From contig NWUY0300101606.1 in assembly GCA_004151065.3 (NCBI GenBank), positions 1 to 21,947 of the forward strand: 21,947 bases of DNA. The letters run 5' to 3'. Shown in pieces: positions 8,313-18,051 of the stretch. Numbering within the stretch: the first letter of the stretch is position 1; each line of letters starts with the position of its first letter. This stretch comes from Larix sibirica. Taxonomy: Eukaryota; Streptophyta; Pinopsida; Pinales; Pinaceae. Both the position numbers and the translations under genes were made by a program. The notes beneath the pieces were generated by a model, which saw only the letters and a list, made by a program, of their open reading frames with translations, searched no databases and was not told the origin of the DNA.

Positions 8313-10210
8313 TGAAGGTAGTATGGAAGAAGTTTTGGGAATCTCTTCACCATTTTCATGGAAGTGACAGGTGGTACCATATCTAAAGGAATCCAAAACC
8401 AAGAATGTTGAAGGTTTTGGCACCAGTAGGAAAAGGATGTGAAATATTACCTTGCATAGGCATAATTGGGAAGACACGACATCAATCAGTAAATTTCCTA
8501 GAAGAAATGATGCCTAGAAGAAAAATCACTTGAAAAACAAAATGATTGTCGATAGGGTTCCTAATAACAGAGTGCCTAGAAGATAGAGCATGTTGGGAGA
8601 GACATGCCCATCAATAGAACAATTCATATCAACAAAAGCGTACATTGATAGAGCGCATATTGACAAGTTAGTCCCTTAGTATTGTGCAAGGTTGGACCTA
8701 GGAAGCATGCAGCACTCATCGGTGCACCATTCCACCAAGAGCGTGCAACAAAGAATGTGCATGGTGTAGTTCCCACTAGAAAGGGAACAACACCATCAGA
8801 AACACATTAGGTAAAGACAATGTATCGTTTTGGGCATTGTCAACAAAGAATAACAAAGGCATAAAGTAGTTGACCATTCAGCAGAAGCAACCCAATGCAC
8901 CTAGAATCAACAAATGGAGTTCAACAAACATTGGTCCATGTAGGGAGGAAACATGAAGCAAGTTACAGACATGTTCAACATCACCAAACTCAACAAAGTG
9001 ATAGGCATTTACTTTGTTGGGTTTGAGATCGATGACCAGTATTATTTGGATATTTGCGTATTGTTAATGAAAGGAAACCGACAGTGTTGTGTGGAAATAA
9101 TCAACACATCAAAGGATGCCAAAGGAAGAACTTGGCATGGAAACAGTGAATGCTAAGGGTTGAGGCTTGTAAACTTTGGTAAATTCTCTTCGGGAGTACC
9201 AAGACAACAAAATGAATGGTTCACTTGAAAAGAAGTTGACAAGGTGGTCATCGGAAAGGACCATATTGGAGTAATTAATGTGGAAGTGGCATGAGCTGAC
9301 TCAGGACCTCTGAGAACATTGGTAGCAAGTCCACACGTGAATCAATGCCTTGTTGAGTTGGTTACAAGCACTGCCAGATAGGGGAAACTATGGCATACAA
9401 CTGAAACTTTGGGCTATTTTTTGACAAAAGACGAGGAAGAAACATCACAAGCAAACAAAGAAAGGGACTTTTCCTTGCAAGCATTTCAGTTAGTAGGTCA
9501 GAAGAAGTGGCTTTAGTAGGCACTGATGAGACCTAAGAGATCATTTGCAAACAATATGTGAAGGGACTTTACTAGGAGGCCAAAGGTTGGAATACCTTGT
9601 GCAATGCAACAAACTCATTAGTAAAGATAGTGGCAGGAGTAGTCTTGACAACATGCTCAAGGTTGAAGAGTTTGAATAGAGATTCCATCAGTGGGATAGA
9701 CAAAGATGTTGGCATCAGGAGTGAAAGCGAAGTCCAAGGGATTTCCAAGTATTTTGATGAAGATAGCCGAAGAGTTGGGTGGATGCACTACATGGAGGTT
9801 CGAGCATCAAATCGATTGGAGATAAGTTCAAAAAACTTTAGATCACAACAAGTGCCCTTCCACATGATAGACTTCACCTTTGATATTGCACGCAAAATCA
9901 TGCTCTAGGAAGCTCACACAAACCAGAGGAAGCCACAGTGGAGGTTCAACTATCGATTCAAGGTTTGAGTAAGTCAGCAAAGAGATGAGGAAGAAGGAAA
10001 CATGGGAAACAGGTAAAGGTGAACAAGGGACATTTTCTGATAGCAAAACTAGTCTTTTAACATCTAGGCACCAACAAAGAGTTTGGAAAGTTGAGCATGA
10101 GAGAGAAGACTTGGAGGGGAAGTTGGGGAAGGAAGATCAACAACAGATTTCGTTGCGTGCCTCCTTCCTTCTTAAACCAAACCACTTCGGCAATAAGCTA
10201 TTTGGAAGAT
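8313..10210 (+). other. non-coding 5' internal region of the outer element
   Basis: About 1.9 kb lies between the primer binding site and the nested element. All reading frames are short and none shows a gag zinc knuckle, protease, reverse transcriptase or integrase motif. The two longest open stretches (8953-9156 and 9597-9908) encode peptides I do not recognise. This suits the untranslated internal domain of a LARD, or a very decayed gag region. Confidence 0.6.
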
Positions 10211-11030
10211 TGATGCTAGAGCATTAAGGATCAGGACATCAAAACAAATGTGGTAGACGCACATGAATAAGGGAGTCCAAACACCCCAAAACTTGACAGC
10301 ATATTGGAAGATTTGTATCAAGATTTGGTTGTTGGTGAATCAAAATTGATCTTGGATTGAAAGTTTTGTGTCGAAGAAACACTCTGGAGGTGTATCTGGG
10401 GAGTTCTGATGAGTGAAGGCCAATGGGTAAGAAGAAGAAGCGAAAGACCAAACAAATAAATGTAATTTATTGTAGATTGTATAGGAAATGATGAGACGGT
10501 TTGAAGGACCATTGATTTGTATGATTTAATCAGATTTTAGTTGAGTATCAAATATCTCAACATGCTTTGGAAATTAAATTCATTCATGTGAAAAGACTAA
10601 AAATTAATAATAGCTAGAGGAAGAAAGGAATGCAAGGCTAAAGAAACTTCTAAAGAGGGAAGTCTAGAACAAGAAGAGTAGAATATGATTGGGGTATGTG
10701 GTACTACTAGGAAGGATCACCTAAGATAGAAAGACCAGGGGTTGAAGCTCATATTTTATGTTGGAAGCATATAGTAATATACATCTTTTGAATTAATTAA
10801 GGTTGCGAAGCATTTGCCAAAAAATAGGGGCATAGTATCATGTTGTGTACATATTTTGTGTATATTGAGTCTATCTTTTGTGCACTATGACTTACAATGT
10901 CCTATATAAGGGAGGTTTTTGCTAGTCAAGGCATCGAAGCAATTTGTATCCTACGAGGATAAACAACTCTAACCGAGGAGGAGTGTTCAGTAGAATTGTT
11001 CTAGGAGTTACAATTCCATTAGTTATTACT
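10211..11030 (+). repeat. left (5') LTR of the nested gypsy element
   Basis: It aligns with 15008-15704. Shared blocks include CATGAATAAGGGA, TTTTGTGTCGAAGA, GGGGAGTTCTGATGAGTGAA, GGGTAAGAAGAAG, GCAATTTATT/GTAATTTATT, AGATTGTATAG and GGAAATTAAATTCATTCAT. The part after about 10916 (R and U5) has no partner on the right. The end near 11030 is estimated from a poor primer-binding-site-like sequence that follows. Confidence 0.8.
10903..10909 (+). promoter_or_regulatory. TATA box in the left gypsy LTR
   Basis: TATATAA in the context CCTATATAAGGGAGG is a strong plant TATA match, placed where U3 should end. The right LTR has CCTTGTGTAAGGG at the equivalent place, so that copy has lost the box. Confidence 0.65.
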
Positions 11031-11042
11031 AGGTAGAACTGT
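11031..11042 (+). other. possible degraded primer binding site of the gypsy element
   Basis: AGGTAGAACTGT, followed by AAGTGGAG, loosely resembles the initiator tRNA-Met primer site and lies where the left LTR should end. The match is poor and gapped, so this is only a hint to the LTR boundary. Confidence 0.25.
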
Positions 11043-11169
11043 AAAGTGGAGTACACGTAAAAGGGAAAGTATGGAAAATAGGGGCATGAATATCAGAGTT
11101 AGAGGTAGAATAAAGTATGGAGGTGTCATAGTTGGTTTTGTTGTACTTGAAGAATAAGTGTAAGAAGTG

Positions 11170-12130
11170 AGGGCTATCCAACTGGATTGGATGCCACTGA
11201 CACAATGCAAATTAAGGAGAGGAGTTGTAGTTGAAGTTCAGGACATGAGTGATGAGGAAGTAAGAGTAGAAGTTCCCCAAGAAGAGGGTGAAGTAGTTGA
11301 GGAATCAAGGGAAGGGATTAAAAATGATTTAGCAGATTTGAGAGGGAAACCTAAGATGGATACAACTACCAATGCTATAAGTCTAAATCCATAGGAGGTG
11401 ATAGGATGGATCGAATACATGGAGAAATACTTTGACATGGAGCAAATCGAGGGTCCAAAAATAGTAAAAATGGCTTGCATGAAGCTAAAGTTCATGGATA
11501 TTTATGGTGGGACTAATTTGTACAGTTAGATAGACAAAGAAAAGGAAACACTAAAATAATAACTTGGGATAGGATGGTGGCTAAGTTAAAGGGTAAGTTC
11601 CTCGCTTCTAACTTTACTCTTAATTTGTATAGAAGATTGCAGAATGTGAGGCAGAAGCATATGACCGTTAAAAAATATACGAAGGAGTTATACATATTGT
11701 CTATTAGATCTGGACATAGTGATGAGGGTGATGAAGTGGTGGCTAGATATGTTAATGGGTTGAAATATGCCATTCAATATTAATTGAGCATGATAAGAAT
11801 TGGAAAAATTGGAGAAGCATACTAGAGGAATAAGAAAATTTAACTGGGAAGAACCCTACTACTAGAGGGAAATCAATAGCTATAGGTAGAGGTAAAGATA
11901 TATCTAGAAGAGAACAAAGTAGTGGAATTATGGGAGAAGAAAGAACCAATGTTAGCAGTCTAGCCTAGGAGTCTAGAAGAAGCAATGAACCTTATAGAAT
12001 AAGAGGAAATGTTGTTGGAAGGTGAAACTTTAGAGGTAGAGGGATTGGAAGGTCCACAATAATCCGCTACAAGTGTTAGACACTAGGACACAAGGATTAC
12101 GAGTGCTAATAGAACCTGCATATTGTGAGG
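11170..12130 (+). pseudogene. gag: gag polyprotein remnant with zinc knuckle
   Basis: This codes for the remains of the Ty3/gypsy capsid and nucleocapsid. An acidic N-terminal part at about 11228-11390 leads into a retrotransposon-gag region with VIGWIEYMEKYFD and LWWD. The next open stretch, 11574-11783, starts with MVAKLKGKFL and contains LNLYRRLQNVRQ and VKKYTKELY. A zinc knuckle lies at 12065-12106 and reads R-x2-C-x4-H-x4-C, so the first Cys of CX2CX4HX4C is replaced by Arg (CGC). A one-base shift near 11488 and several stops interrupt the frame, including TAG within the knuckle. The start codon is not certain. Confidence 0.85.
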
Positions 12131-12299
12131 AGGTAGGAGAGAAAGAACCATGTTGCTCCATGAATGAGGAGTGCTACAGTGTCTATAACTAGAAGTGATG
12201 CCGAGGTAATGCAACCAAAATTCAGAGGCAACCTGATGTTCAGAAGGACCCTGCTAAAACTTGTTAGCCAACAAGAGACTAACAAATTAGATCAAAGGA

Positions 12300-12507
12300 A
12301 ATTTATATTCGAGACCATGTGTAGAATTGGAGGTTAGTGTTGTTATTTTATTGTAGATGCTAGAAGTATTGAAAATTTAGTATCCACAGAGGTTGTAATA
12401 AATTGAGATTGAAATGTAGGCCACATCCTTGGGCATATAAGGTTTCATGGTTACACAAAGGGCCCCATATCATTGTCTCTTAGCATTGCTTAATTAATTT
12501 TAAGCAA
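12300..12507 (+). pseudogene. retropepsin (protease) remnant
   Basis: The frame around 12340-12395 gives FIVDARSIENLVSTEVV, which matches the active-site region of gypsy aspartic proteases. The catalytic Asp remains, but the usual D-S/T-G triad reads D-A-R. After a one-base shift near 12401 the sequence resumes with LRLKCRPHPWAYKVSWL and then LINFK, the typical region after the protease. There are in-frame TAG codons near 12334 and 12481. It cannot make an active enzyme. Confidence 0.75.
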
Positions 12508-13250
12508 GATGAAGGAGGAATATCTGGCACACCTATTACAAGTGTTAGAAAGGTTGAAGTAGGAAAAACTATCGATAAACCTACAAAAGTCTTTTGGTGT
12601 ATCTACGATTTTTTATATCTCAACGAGGTCTAAAAATGGACCCGAACAAGGTGAAGGAAATTGTATGTTGGCTTGTACCTAAGAGTACAACAGAGGTAGA
12701 TAGTTTCCATGGATTAGCCAGCTTCCACGGGAAGTTCATACGAAATTTTAGTGGCATTTGTGCACCTATAACGACATGTATGGAGAAAAGAGAGTTCAAA
12801 TGGACTACAGGTGCCTAAAGAGCCTTTGAAAGGTTAAAGCGAAATGTAACTAAAAGACTAGTGTTGTTGTTGTTGGATTTTGATAAAGTTTTTCAAGTTG
12901 ACCGTGACACAAGTGGCACAACCATAGGGGCTGTAAGGAGCCAAGAAGGGAAACCTATTGCTTACTTTAGTGACAAGTTGGTTGAAGCTAAGAAAAAATA
13001 TTTGGTCTATGACTAGGAGTTCTATGATATTGTGCATGCACTAAAGAAGTGGAGGAATTATTTTATTCCAGGAGAATTTGTTTTGTATAGAAACTGTGAG
13101 GCACTAAGTATATAAACAACCAATACAAGTTAAATCAGAGACATATGAAATGGGTTGAATTTTTGTAGAGCTACACCTTTGTGTTGAAGCTCAGATCGGG
13201 GAAGTCAAATTGAGTGGATGATGCCCTGAGCCAAATGATTATACACTTTT
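12508..13250 (+). pseudogene. reverse transcriptase C-terminus and RNase H remnant
   Basis: Only the thumb/connection end of RT is left. It begins EEYLAHLLQVLERL, then shifts frame to ISQRGLKMDPNKVKEIVCWL, SFHGLASFHGKFIRNFSG and EFKWTTGA. RNase H follows with DFDKVFQVDRDTSG, QEGKPIAYFSDKL, EFYDIVHALKKWRNYF and, after another shift near 13110, a KWVEFL...YTFVLKLRSGKSN segment ending VDDALSQ. The fingers and palm, including the YxDD catalytic motif, are absent because the protease tail runs directly into the thumb. In-frame stops include TAG near 12558, 13014 and 13167 and a TGA near 13213. Confidence 0.88.
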
Positions 13251-13335
13251 TTCTACCATGATAGTTGAAGTAGTTGTATTGGAGGAAATGAAGAAAATAT
13301 ATGAGGAAAATCCTAATTTTGATAAATCTTAGAGA

Positions 13336-14470
13336 ATGAGCAAGGATCCATGGAGTGGTGATCAAACTCCATACTTGGATTATTTTATCCAAGAGGGATA
13401 CCTTCTCAAATATCATCAACTATGCATACCGCAAGAATCAATATGGGAGAATTTGATTTGGGAGATTCACAATGGAGGTTTAAGTAGACATTTTTGCATT
13501 GATAAGACTAGAGTGTTAGTAGAGGAAATATATTAATGGGTAGGATTGTCTAGGGATGTGAAGAAATGGGTTGCACACTACATAATATGCCAACATGTGA
13601 AAGGAAGATGTTAGAATACACGATTATATACACCATTACCTATACCAAAAGCACCCTGGGAAGATATCAACATGGGTTTCATGTTAGGCTTGATGAGAAC
13701 CCAACAAGGTAACGATTCCATTTTTGTTGTTGTGGACAAATTTTCAAAAGTGGCACATTTATTCCATGTAAAAGGACTAATGGTGCAACCAACATAGTTG
13801 TTTTGTTCTTTAACGATATTGTTAGATTGCATGGATTTCCTCGGAGTATTACTTCTGAGGGATAGTAAATTTCTTGGGAAATTTTGGAGAACTTTATGGA
13901 AAAATTTAGATGCCAAATTGCAATTTAGTTCTACTTACCATCCACAAACTGAGGTTAGACTGAGCCTTGAAAACCTGCTAAGATGTTTGTTTGCAGAGAG
14001 GTTAGGACAACGAGAGAACATACCGGCACAAGCTGAGTTCACGTATAATAATTTGGTGAATCAATCAACTAGAAGAAGTCCATTCTAGATTTTCAATTGG
14101 AGATCCCAATAAGGAGTAGTTGATCTGGTAGCATTACTAAAGAAGACTCAAAAGAGTGGAGATGGGGAGTCGTTTGATGAACATATGAAAAAGGTGCCTG
14201 GACAAGACCAAAGCTGGTTATACAAAAGACACCAACATTATATGTACAGAGCCAAAATGAAAAAAAAAGGCCAAAGACTTTGAAGAAGGAGAATTGGTGT
14301 TAGCACACTTGCAGAAGGCGAGATTCCCAAGAGGAATGTATAACCAGTTGAAGATAAAAAGTGTCCTAAATAAAATTTTTGATAATGCATATGTGAGAAT
14401 TGCCCACATAAATAGATATTTCTCTCACGTTCAATGCAACAGATTTGTATGAATACCTAGAAGGTATCTC
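13336..14470 (+). pseudogene. integrase remnant
   Basis: This is a gypsy integrase read through several frames. The zinc-binding domain is at about 13430-13610, with EIHNGGLSRHF and DKT, but the first Cys of the CxxC pair is changed (HYIICQ). The core has [23 protein letters not shown], an HGFPRSITSE segment in another frame, FLGKFWRTLWK and FSSTYHPQTE. The first catalytic Asp is Gly (GGT at 13675-13677), the second lies in a frameshifted, altered segment, and a few residues are deleted after HPQT. The C-terminal part follows (AQAEFTYNN, a TRRSPF boundary, then RFPRGMYNQLK in another frame). Stops include TAG near 13613 and 14086. Confidence 0.88.
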
Positions 14471-14739
14471 GGGAGTGGATGATACCTTTGTTTCCGATTG
14501 GCAAGAGCAAATACCAGAGTGGAAAAAGGACGAATTCGTTGAGATACTTGATGAACATATAATCAAATGCATGAGGAGTAAGAGGACTAAAGAATTCTTA
14601 GTTGGATGTTGGAGATAGAGTTGGAGCGCATTGGAGCCCTTAAGAACTTGGTGAGCAAGGATTCACTTTTTCTTTTTACCCAGGGAGAACTAATGGTGGA
14701 GCATCGGGGATCACGACATTGGAAGGGGTGTTGAAAACG
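14456..14739 (+). pseudogene. chromodomain, copy 1 (truncated), plus purine tract and U3 start
   Basis: The frame EYLEGISGVDD, DWQEQIPEWKK, EFVEILDEHI and TKEFLV is the chromodomain at the end of a chromovirus integrase. A ~34 bp deletion near 14607 removes the middle, where the WK/ATW part should lie, and the frame then stops. The sequence continues as the end of the element, with a GGGAGAACT purine tract at about 14684 and a near copy of the first ~45 bases of the LTR (14691-14739). It then breaks off into copy 2. Confidence 0.8.
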
Positions 14740-15050
14740 TGCGCAAGTAATAGGGGAGTGGATGATGACTTCGTTGCCGATTCCCAAGAGCAAATTAAAA
14801 AGTGGTATAAGGGTGAAGTCATTGAGATACTCGAAGAACATATGACCAAATGCATGAGGCGTCAAAATACTAAAGGATTCTTAGTCTGGTGGAACAATAA
14901 GGGAATTATGAATGCCACTTGGGTGTCAGAGATAGAGTTGGAGTGCATTGGATCCCTTAAGAACTTGGTGAGCAAGGGATCACTTTTTCCTTTTACCTGG
15001 GGAGAAATGATGGTGGAGCATCGGGGATCATAACATTAGAACGAGTGTGG
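14470..15050 (+). repeat. tandem duplication of the gypsy 3' end (chromodomain-PPT-U3 start)
   Basis: Unit 1 (about 14470-14739) and unit 2 (about 14754-15050) share GGGAGTGGATGAT, AAATGCATGAGG, AGATAGAGTTGGAG, CTTAAGAACTTGGTGAGCAA and GTGGAGCATCGGGGATCA. Unit 1 ends inside U3 sequence, so the duplication crosses the internal/LTR boundary. The two differ by scattered substitutions and a 34 bp deletion in unit 1. Confidence 0.88.
14740..15033 (+). pseudogene. chromodomain, copy 2 (full length)
   Basis: This second chromodomain module is in an open frame. It contains GVDDDFVADSQEQIKKWYKG, EVIEILEEHMTKCM, GFLVWWNNKG and NATWVSEIELE, the order expected of a chromodomain. Such domains bind methylated histone H3 and steer integration into heterochromatin. 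It aligns with copy 1 from GGGAGTGGATGAT onwards. It is the only pol segment here without an internal stop, but it has no functional upstream integrase, so it is classed as part of the pseudogene. Confidence 0.82.
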
Positions 15051-15704
15051 AAAACACTCATGAATAAGGGATTCTGAAGAACCAAAGAGCCAATAACCCA
15101 ACAACATATCAGAAGACCCATATCGAGGTTGTCGTGGAATCAAAAACAATCTTTGATCAAACATTTTGTGTCGAAGACACTGTAGAGATGTGTCCGGGGA
15201 GTTCTGATGAGTGAAGGTCGATGGGTAAGAAGAAGCGAGAGATTGAACCAATGAATGCAATTTATTGCAGATTGTATAGAAAATGATCATAGGATTTGAA
15301 TGACAATTGAGTTGTATGATTTAAATAGATTTTGGTTGAGTATCGAAGATCTCAGCATGAGTTGGAAATTAAATTCATTCATTTGAAAAAACTGAAAATT
15401 AATGACAGCCAAAGTAAGGAAGGTGCATGGGGCTGAAGAAACTTTTGGAGAGAGAAGTCTAGAACAAGAAGTATAGGATAGGACTAGGGTATGTGATACT
15501 GCTTGGAAGGACCACCTGAGACATAGAGACCAAGGTTTGAAGCTCCAGGAGCATATTGTAATATACACCATTTGAATTAATTAATGATGTAAAGCATTTT
15601 CCAAAAATATAGGTGTACAATATCGTGTTGTGTAAGTGTTTTGTGTGTATTGAGTTTGTCTGTTGTGCACTTTGACTTGCAGTGCCTTGTGTAAGGGCGA
15701 TTTG
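15008..15704 (+). repeat. right (3') LTR of the nested gypsy element, truncated
   Basis: It starts TGATGG directly after a purine tract (GGGGAGAAA, 14999-15007) and aligns with the left LTR. Similarity stops near 15704, just past the position of the left TATA box. R and U5, roughly the last 115 bases, are therefore missing or replaced. Confidence 0.8.
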
Positions 15705-16231
15705 CACCAAATATGCTTAATGGGCATGTGGGTACAAAAAAGTTAGTGCCTTAGAAGTAGATTTGGAAAAAAATGTCTTCAACAAAGGCAAAAAATCAAT
15801 GGTTGAGGGTAGTGAGTATCTATCTCACCCAAAATAATGTTACATGAAAGATTGAAGTGCAGAAGGTTTGACCAAGTTGACATAAGGAAGTTCATTATCA
15901 TGGGTTGAACACAATAGTTGGAAAGATCACCCAACTAGACCGACATATGGGGACTAGCAATGGACAAGAACATGACAAGTTTGAGAAAGGAACAAAAGCA
16001 AGAAAAGGTCAAGAGGTGCAATGATGGGCATGACTTGGCTTTGTGGAATAAAGTTGATTCATGCTAGGTGGTGTAGTCTAGGGTGCTAGGGAAAAGGTAC
16101 CAACAAGAAGTTGTTCAAGAAGATCACTGTTGCGGGAAAAAAAAATTGAGAAGATAAGTATGGAGGATGGACAACAAACTCACATCGAAGGTTGGAGCTC
16201 TTGTGAAGTTGCTGAGGACAATAATGACTTT
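15705..16231 (+). other. non-coding 3' internal region of the outer element
   Basis: About 530 bp lies between the truncated gypsy LTR and the outer purine tract. No reading frame or domain is recognisable. By position it is the remainder of the outer element's internal DNA. Confidence 0.55.
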
Positions 16232-16241
16232 GAGAGGGGAA
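16232..16241 (+). other. polypurine tract of the outer element
   Basis: GAGAGGGGAA directly precedes the TGATACATAA start of the right LTR. This is where reverse transcription would prime the plus strand, and it confirms both the LTR boundary and the orientation. Confidence 0.8.
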
Positions 16242-17684
16242 TGATACATAATGTCCCTTACTTGAGGTAGGTGACAAAACCACACCCACTTACACATTGG
16301 AGGGATAAGTTGGCTACACTTGCAACTAGTACACCCATGAATGACCAATGCATCGGTTGGAAATATAGCTGAAATTTGGAGCACACCCAACATCAAAAGG
16401 TAGAAGGGATGGGATGGGTGCACATTCATGACAAGGGGATTTGAAGAAGAGCCTTCAACGAATTGTAGTTGATGAAGGAGCTCAACGAGAAGGATTTGGA
16501 ATCAGCACGGGCAGCGACCAAGAAGACTTACAAACGGTGCAAAGGAGAGTTCTTGAAAAAAGGTGCTAAGTGAGGGCAGTTCAACAAATGACACTTGGGC
16601 GCATCACAATAAGCACATTTGAAGGCTTATGGACCATTGGGTCCACTTTCCCACATGTGGTGGTAAGACACCCCGATGACGGGAAAAATAGTTGTACACC
16701 GTGGGCATATGTGGATACTATTGAGATCCTTATAAGAGAATTCAATCATGGAAGGGTTTGGGCACCTTAAGGAAGATGTCGAGTAAGGAAGATTTGGGTG
16801 CTCACTCATGAAGAAGAATGGGTAACCCTCTAATATAAGTACTTGGGTGCACTTGAGGTGAAAGGATATAAGCTTGGCTAGAGAACAAGCTTCATACCAA
16901 GGGTGCTGAGGTGAGTTAGGCCTATGACAATGAGTCAAAAGAAAACTATTGGCAAGATGGCCAACATGACCAAGTTTACTAGGGAGCGATTTTGAGTTTA
17001 GGATTTCCCAAAGGCAGATTCCCCATGGTAATGGCTAAGGGAAACAACTTAATGACGGGAGAGTACTGCTACAACCGAAAAGTATTGATGACAAGTGCTA
17101 CACAACCAAACTTGTGGGAGAATAGTGAAGCATATCGACTACAGGCTTATGGGTGGACATTGTGTCGAGAGAAGGTATGACGATTGGCATAGTGTTATTA
17201 GGAGAAGGAAAACCTTCACTAGAGTTAGGTCATCAGCAATGGGCTAACCTGTCGACCATCACAACCCATCGATAGCCATAAACAAAGCAAGTCAATCTGC
17301 CATGCATAATTATTGTTTGTCAAAGGGTTTTACCAGGAAGGTGTTGAAGCTTAATAAATCCCGATTTGGGCACCAAACATATTTGTGTTATTCTTGTGGT
17401 TTATTGTTTATGTGTTTATGGCATATTGCCTAAATAACATAAGAAGCTAAATATAACCAGTCAAACAACACACATAAGTCCAAGTTCAAGAGTAAGTTGG
17501 ACAAAGTTGTTGGGCATAGTTGTCTCATGAAACAAGTGGCTCATGATAGAAGATATGAGCATACCGCGAATGAAGAGGCATAAACCATCAATAAGTAGTC
17601 TCATTAACAAAATTCTCAGCAAGAAAATCAAGTGGTTTCGCATGATCGCTGAAGTTAAGGCAATTCTCCTTTGGGGTTGTGACA
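16242..17684 (+). repeat. right (3') LTR of the outer element
   Basis: It begins TGATACATAA and ends GTGACA, so it has intact TG...CA ends. It aligns with 6798-8300. It lacks about 38 bp just before the AATAAA hexamer at 17353-17358 and keeps a TATA-like ATATAAG at 16833-16839. Confidence 0.87.
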
Positions 17685-17689
17685 TATCC

Positions 17690-18051
17690 TTTCTTTTGAA
17701 ATTAAATTTATATTAATGCTAAAAAATTCCGATGATTTAACCATTAACAACTTACCGAAAGAAGTTTCAATTCATATTATGAAAATTCAAAAATAAAATT
17801 TCATAGATTTTTTTTTCTCAAATATTAAAATTAACGTTTAATGGTGGAATTAGGTGATGAAAATTTGGATTTTAAAAGTAAAATTCTCTAAATTAAATTA
17901 TGTCATCATAGATAGATTCTTAATTCTATTACTAATTCCATCTCATTAATTCCATTCTATATTTTAATTTTTAATTTTAGTATCCAATTTATAATTTTAA
18001 CAATAAATATTTATGTAAAATTTAATAGAAAACACTAATAGTCTATTCCAA
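17690..18051. other. AT-rich intergenic DNA, no gene seen
   Basis: Very AT-rich sequence follows the retrotransposon, with no reading frame, domain or clear repeat. Confidence 0.55.

Larger units (their letters stand above)
10211..15704 (+). mobile_element. nested Ty3/gypsy chromovirus, decayed
   Basis: An LTR-flanked element lies inside the outer retrotransposon in the same orientation. The internal order gag, protease, RT/RNase H, integrase, chromodomain is that of Ty3/gypsy chromoviruses. Its LTRs start TGATG at 10211 and 15008. The right LTR stops near 15704, so no target-site duplication can be read. Numerous stops, frameshifts and internal deletions make it inactive. The nesting shows that it inserted after the outer element. 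Confidence 0.87.
6793..17689 (+). mobile_element. large LTR retrotransposon, LARD-like, with a nested gypsy element
   Basis: The element spans 6798-17684 and is flanked by TATCT (6793-6797) and TATCC (17685-17689), a 5 bp target-site duplication with one mismatch. The LTRs are direct repeats of about 1503 and 1443 bp. A primer binding site follows the left LTR and a purine tract precedes the right LTR, which fixes the orientation as plus. Excluding the nested element, the internal DNA is about 2.4 kb and has no recognisable gag or pol. It is therefore either a LARD-type non-autonomous element or decayed beyond recognition. The LTRs look roughly three-quarters identical by eye, so the insertion is old. 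Its 5' LTR faces away from the LBD gene in a head-to-head arrangement. Confidence 0.85.

Noticed and set aside
8953-9156. 67-codon frame as a possible gag of the outer element
   Set aside because: No capsid or zinc-knuckle motif is visible and the surrounding frames are closed, so I do not call it a gene.
10211-15704. Endogenous pararetrovirus or other virus insertion
   Set aside because: The LTRs, the domain order with integrase after RNase H and the chromodomain identify a Ty3/gypsy retrotransposon. No viral movement or coat protein is seen.
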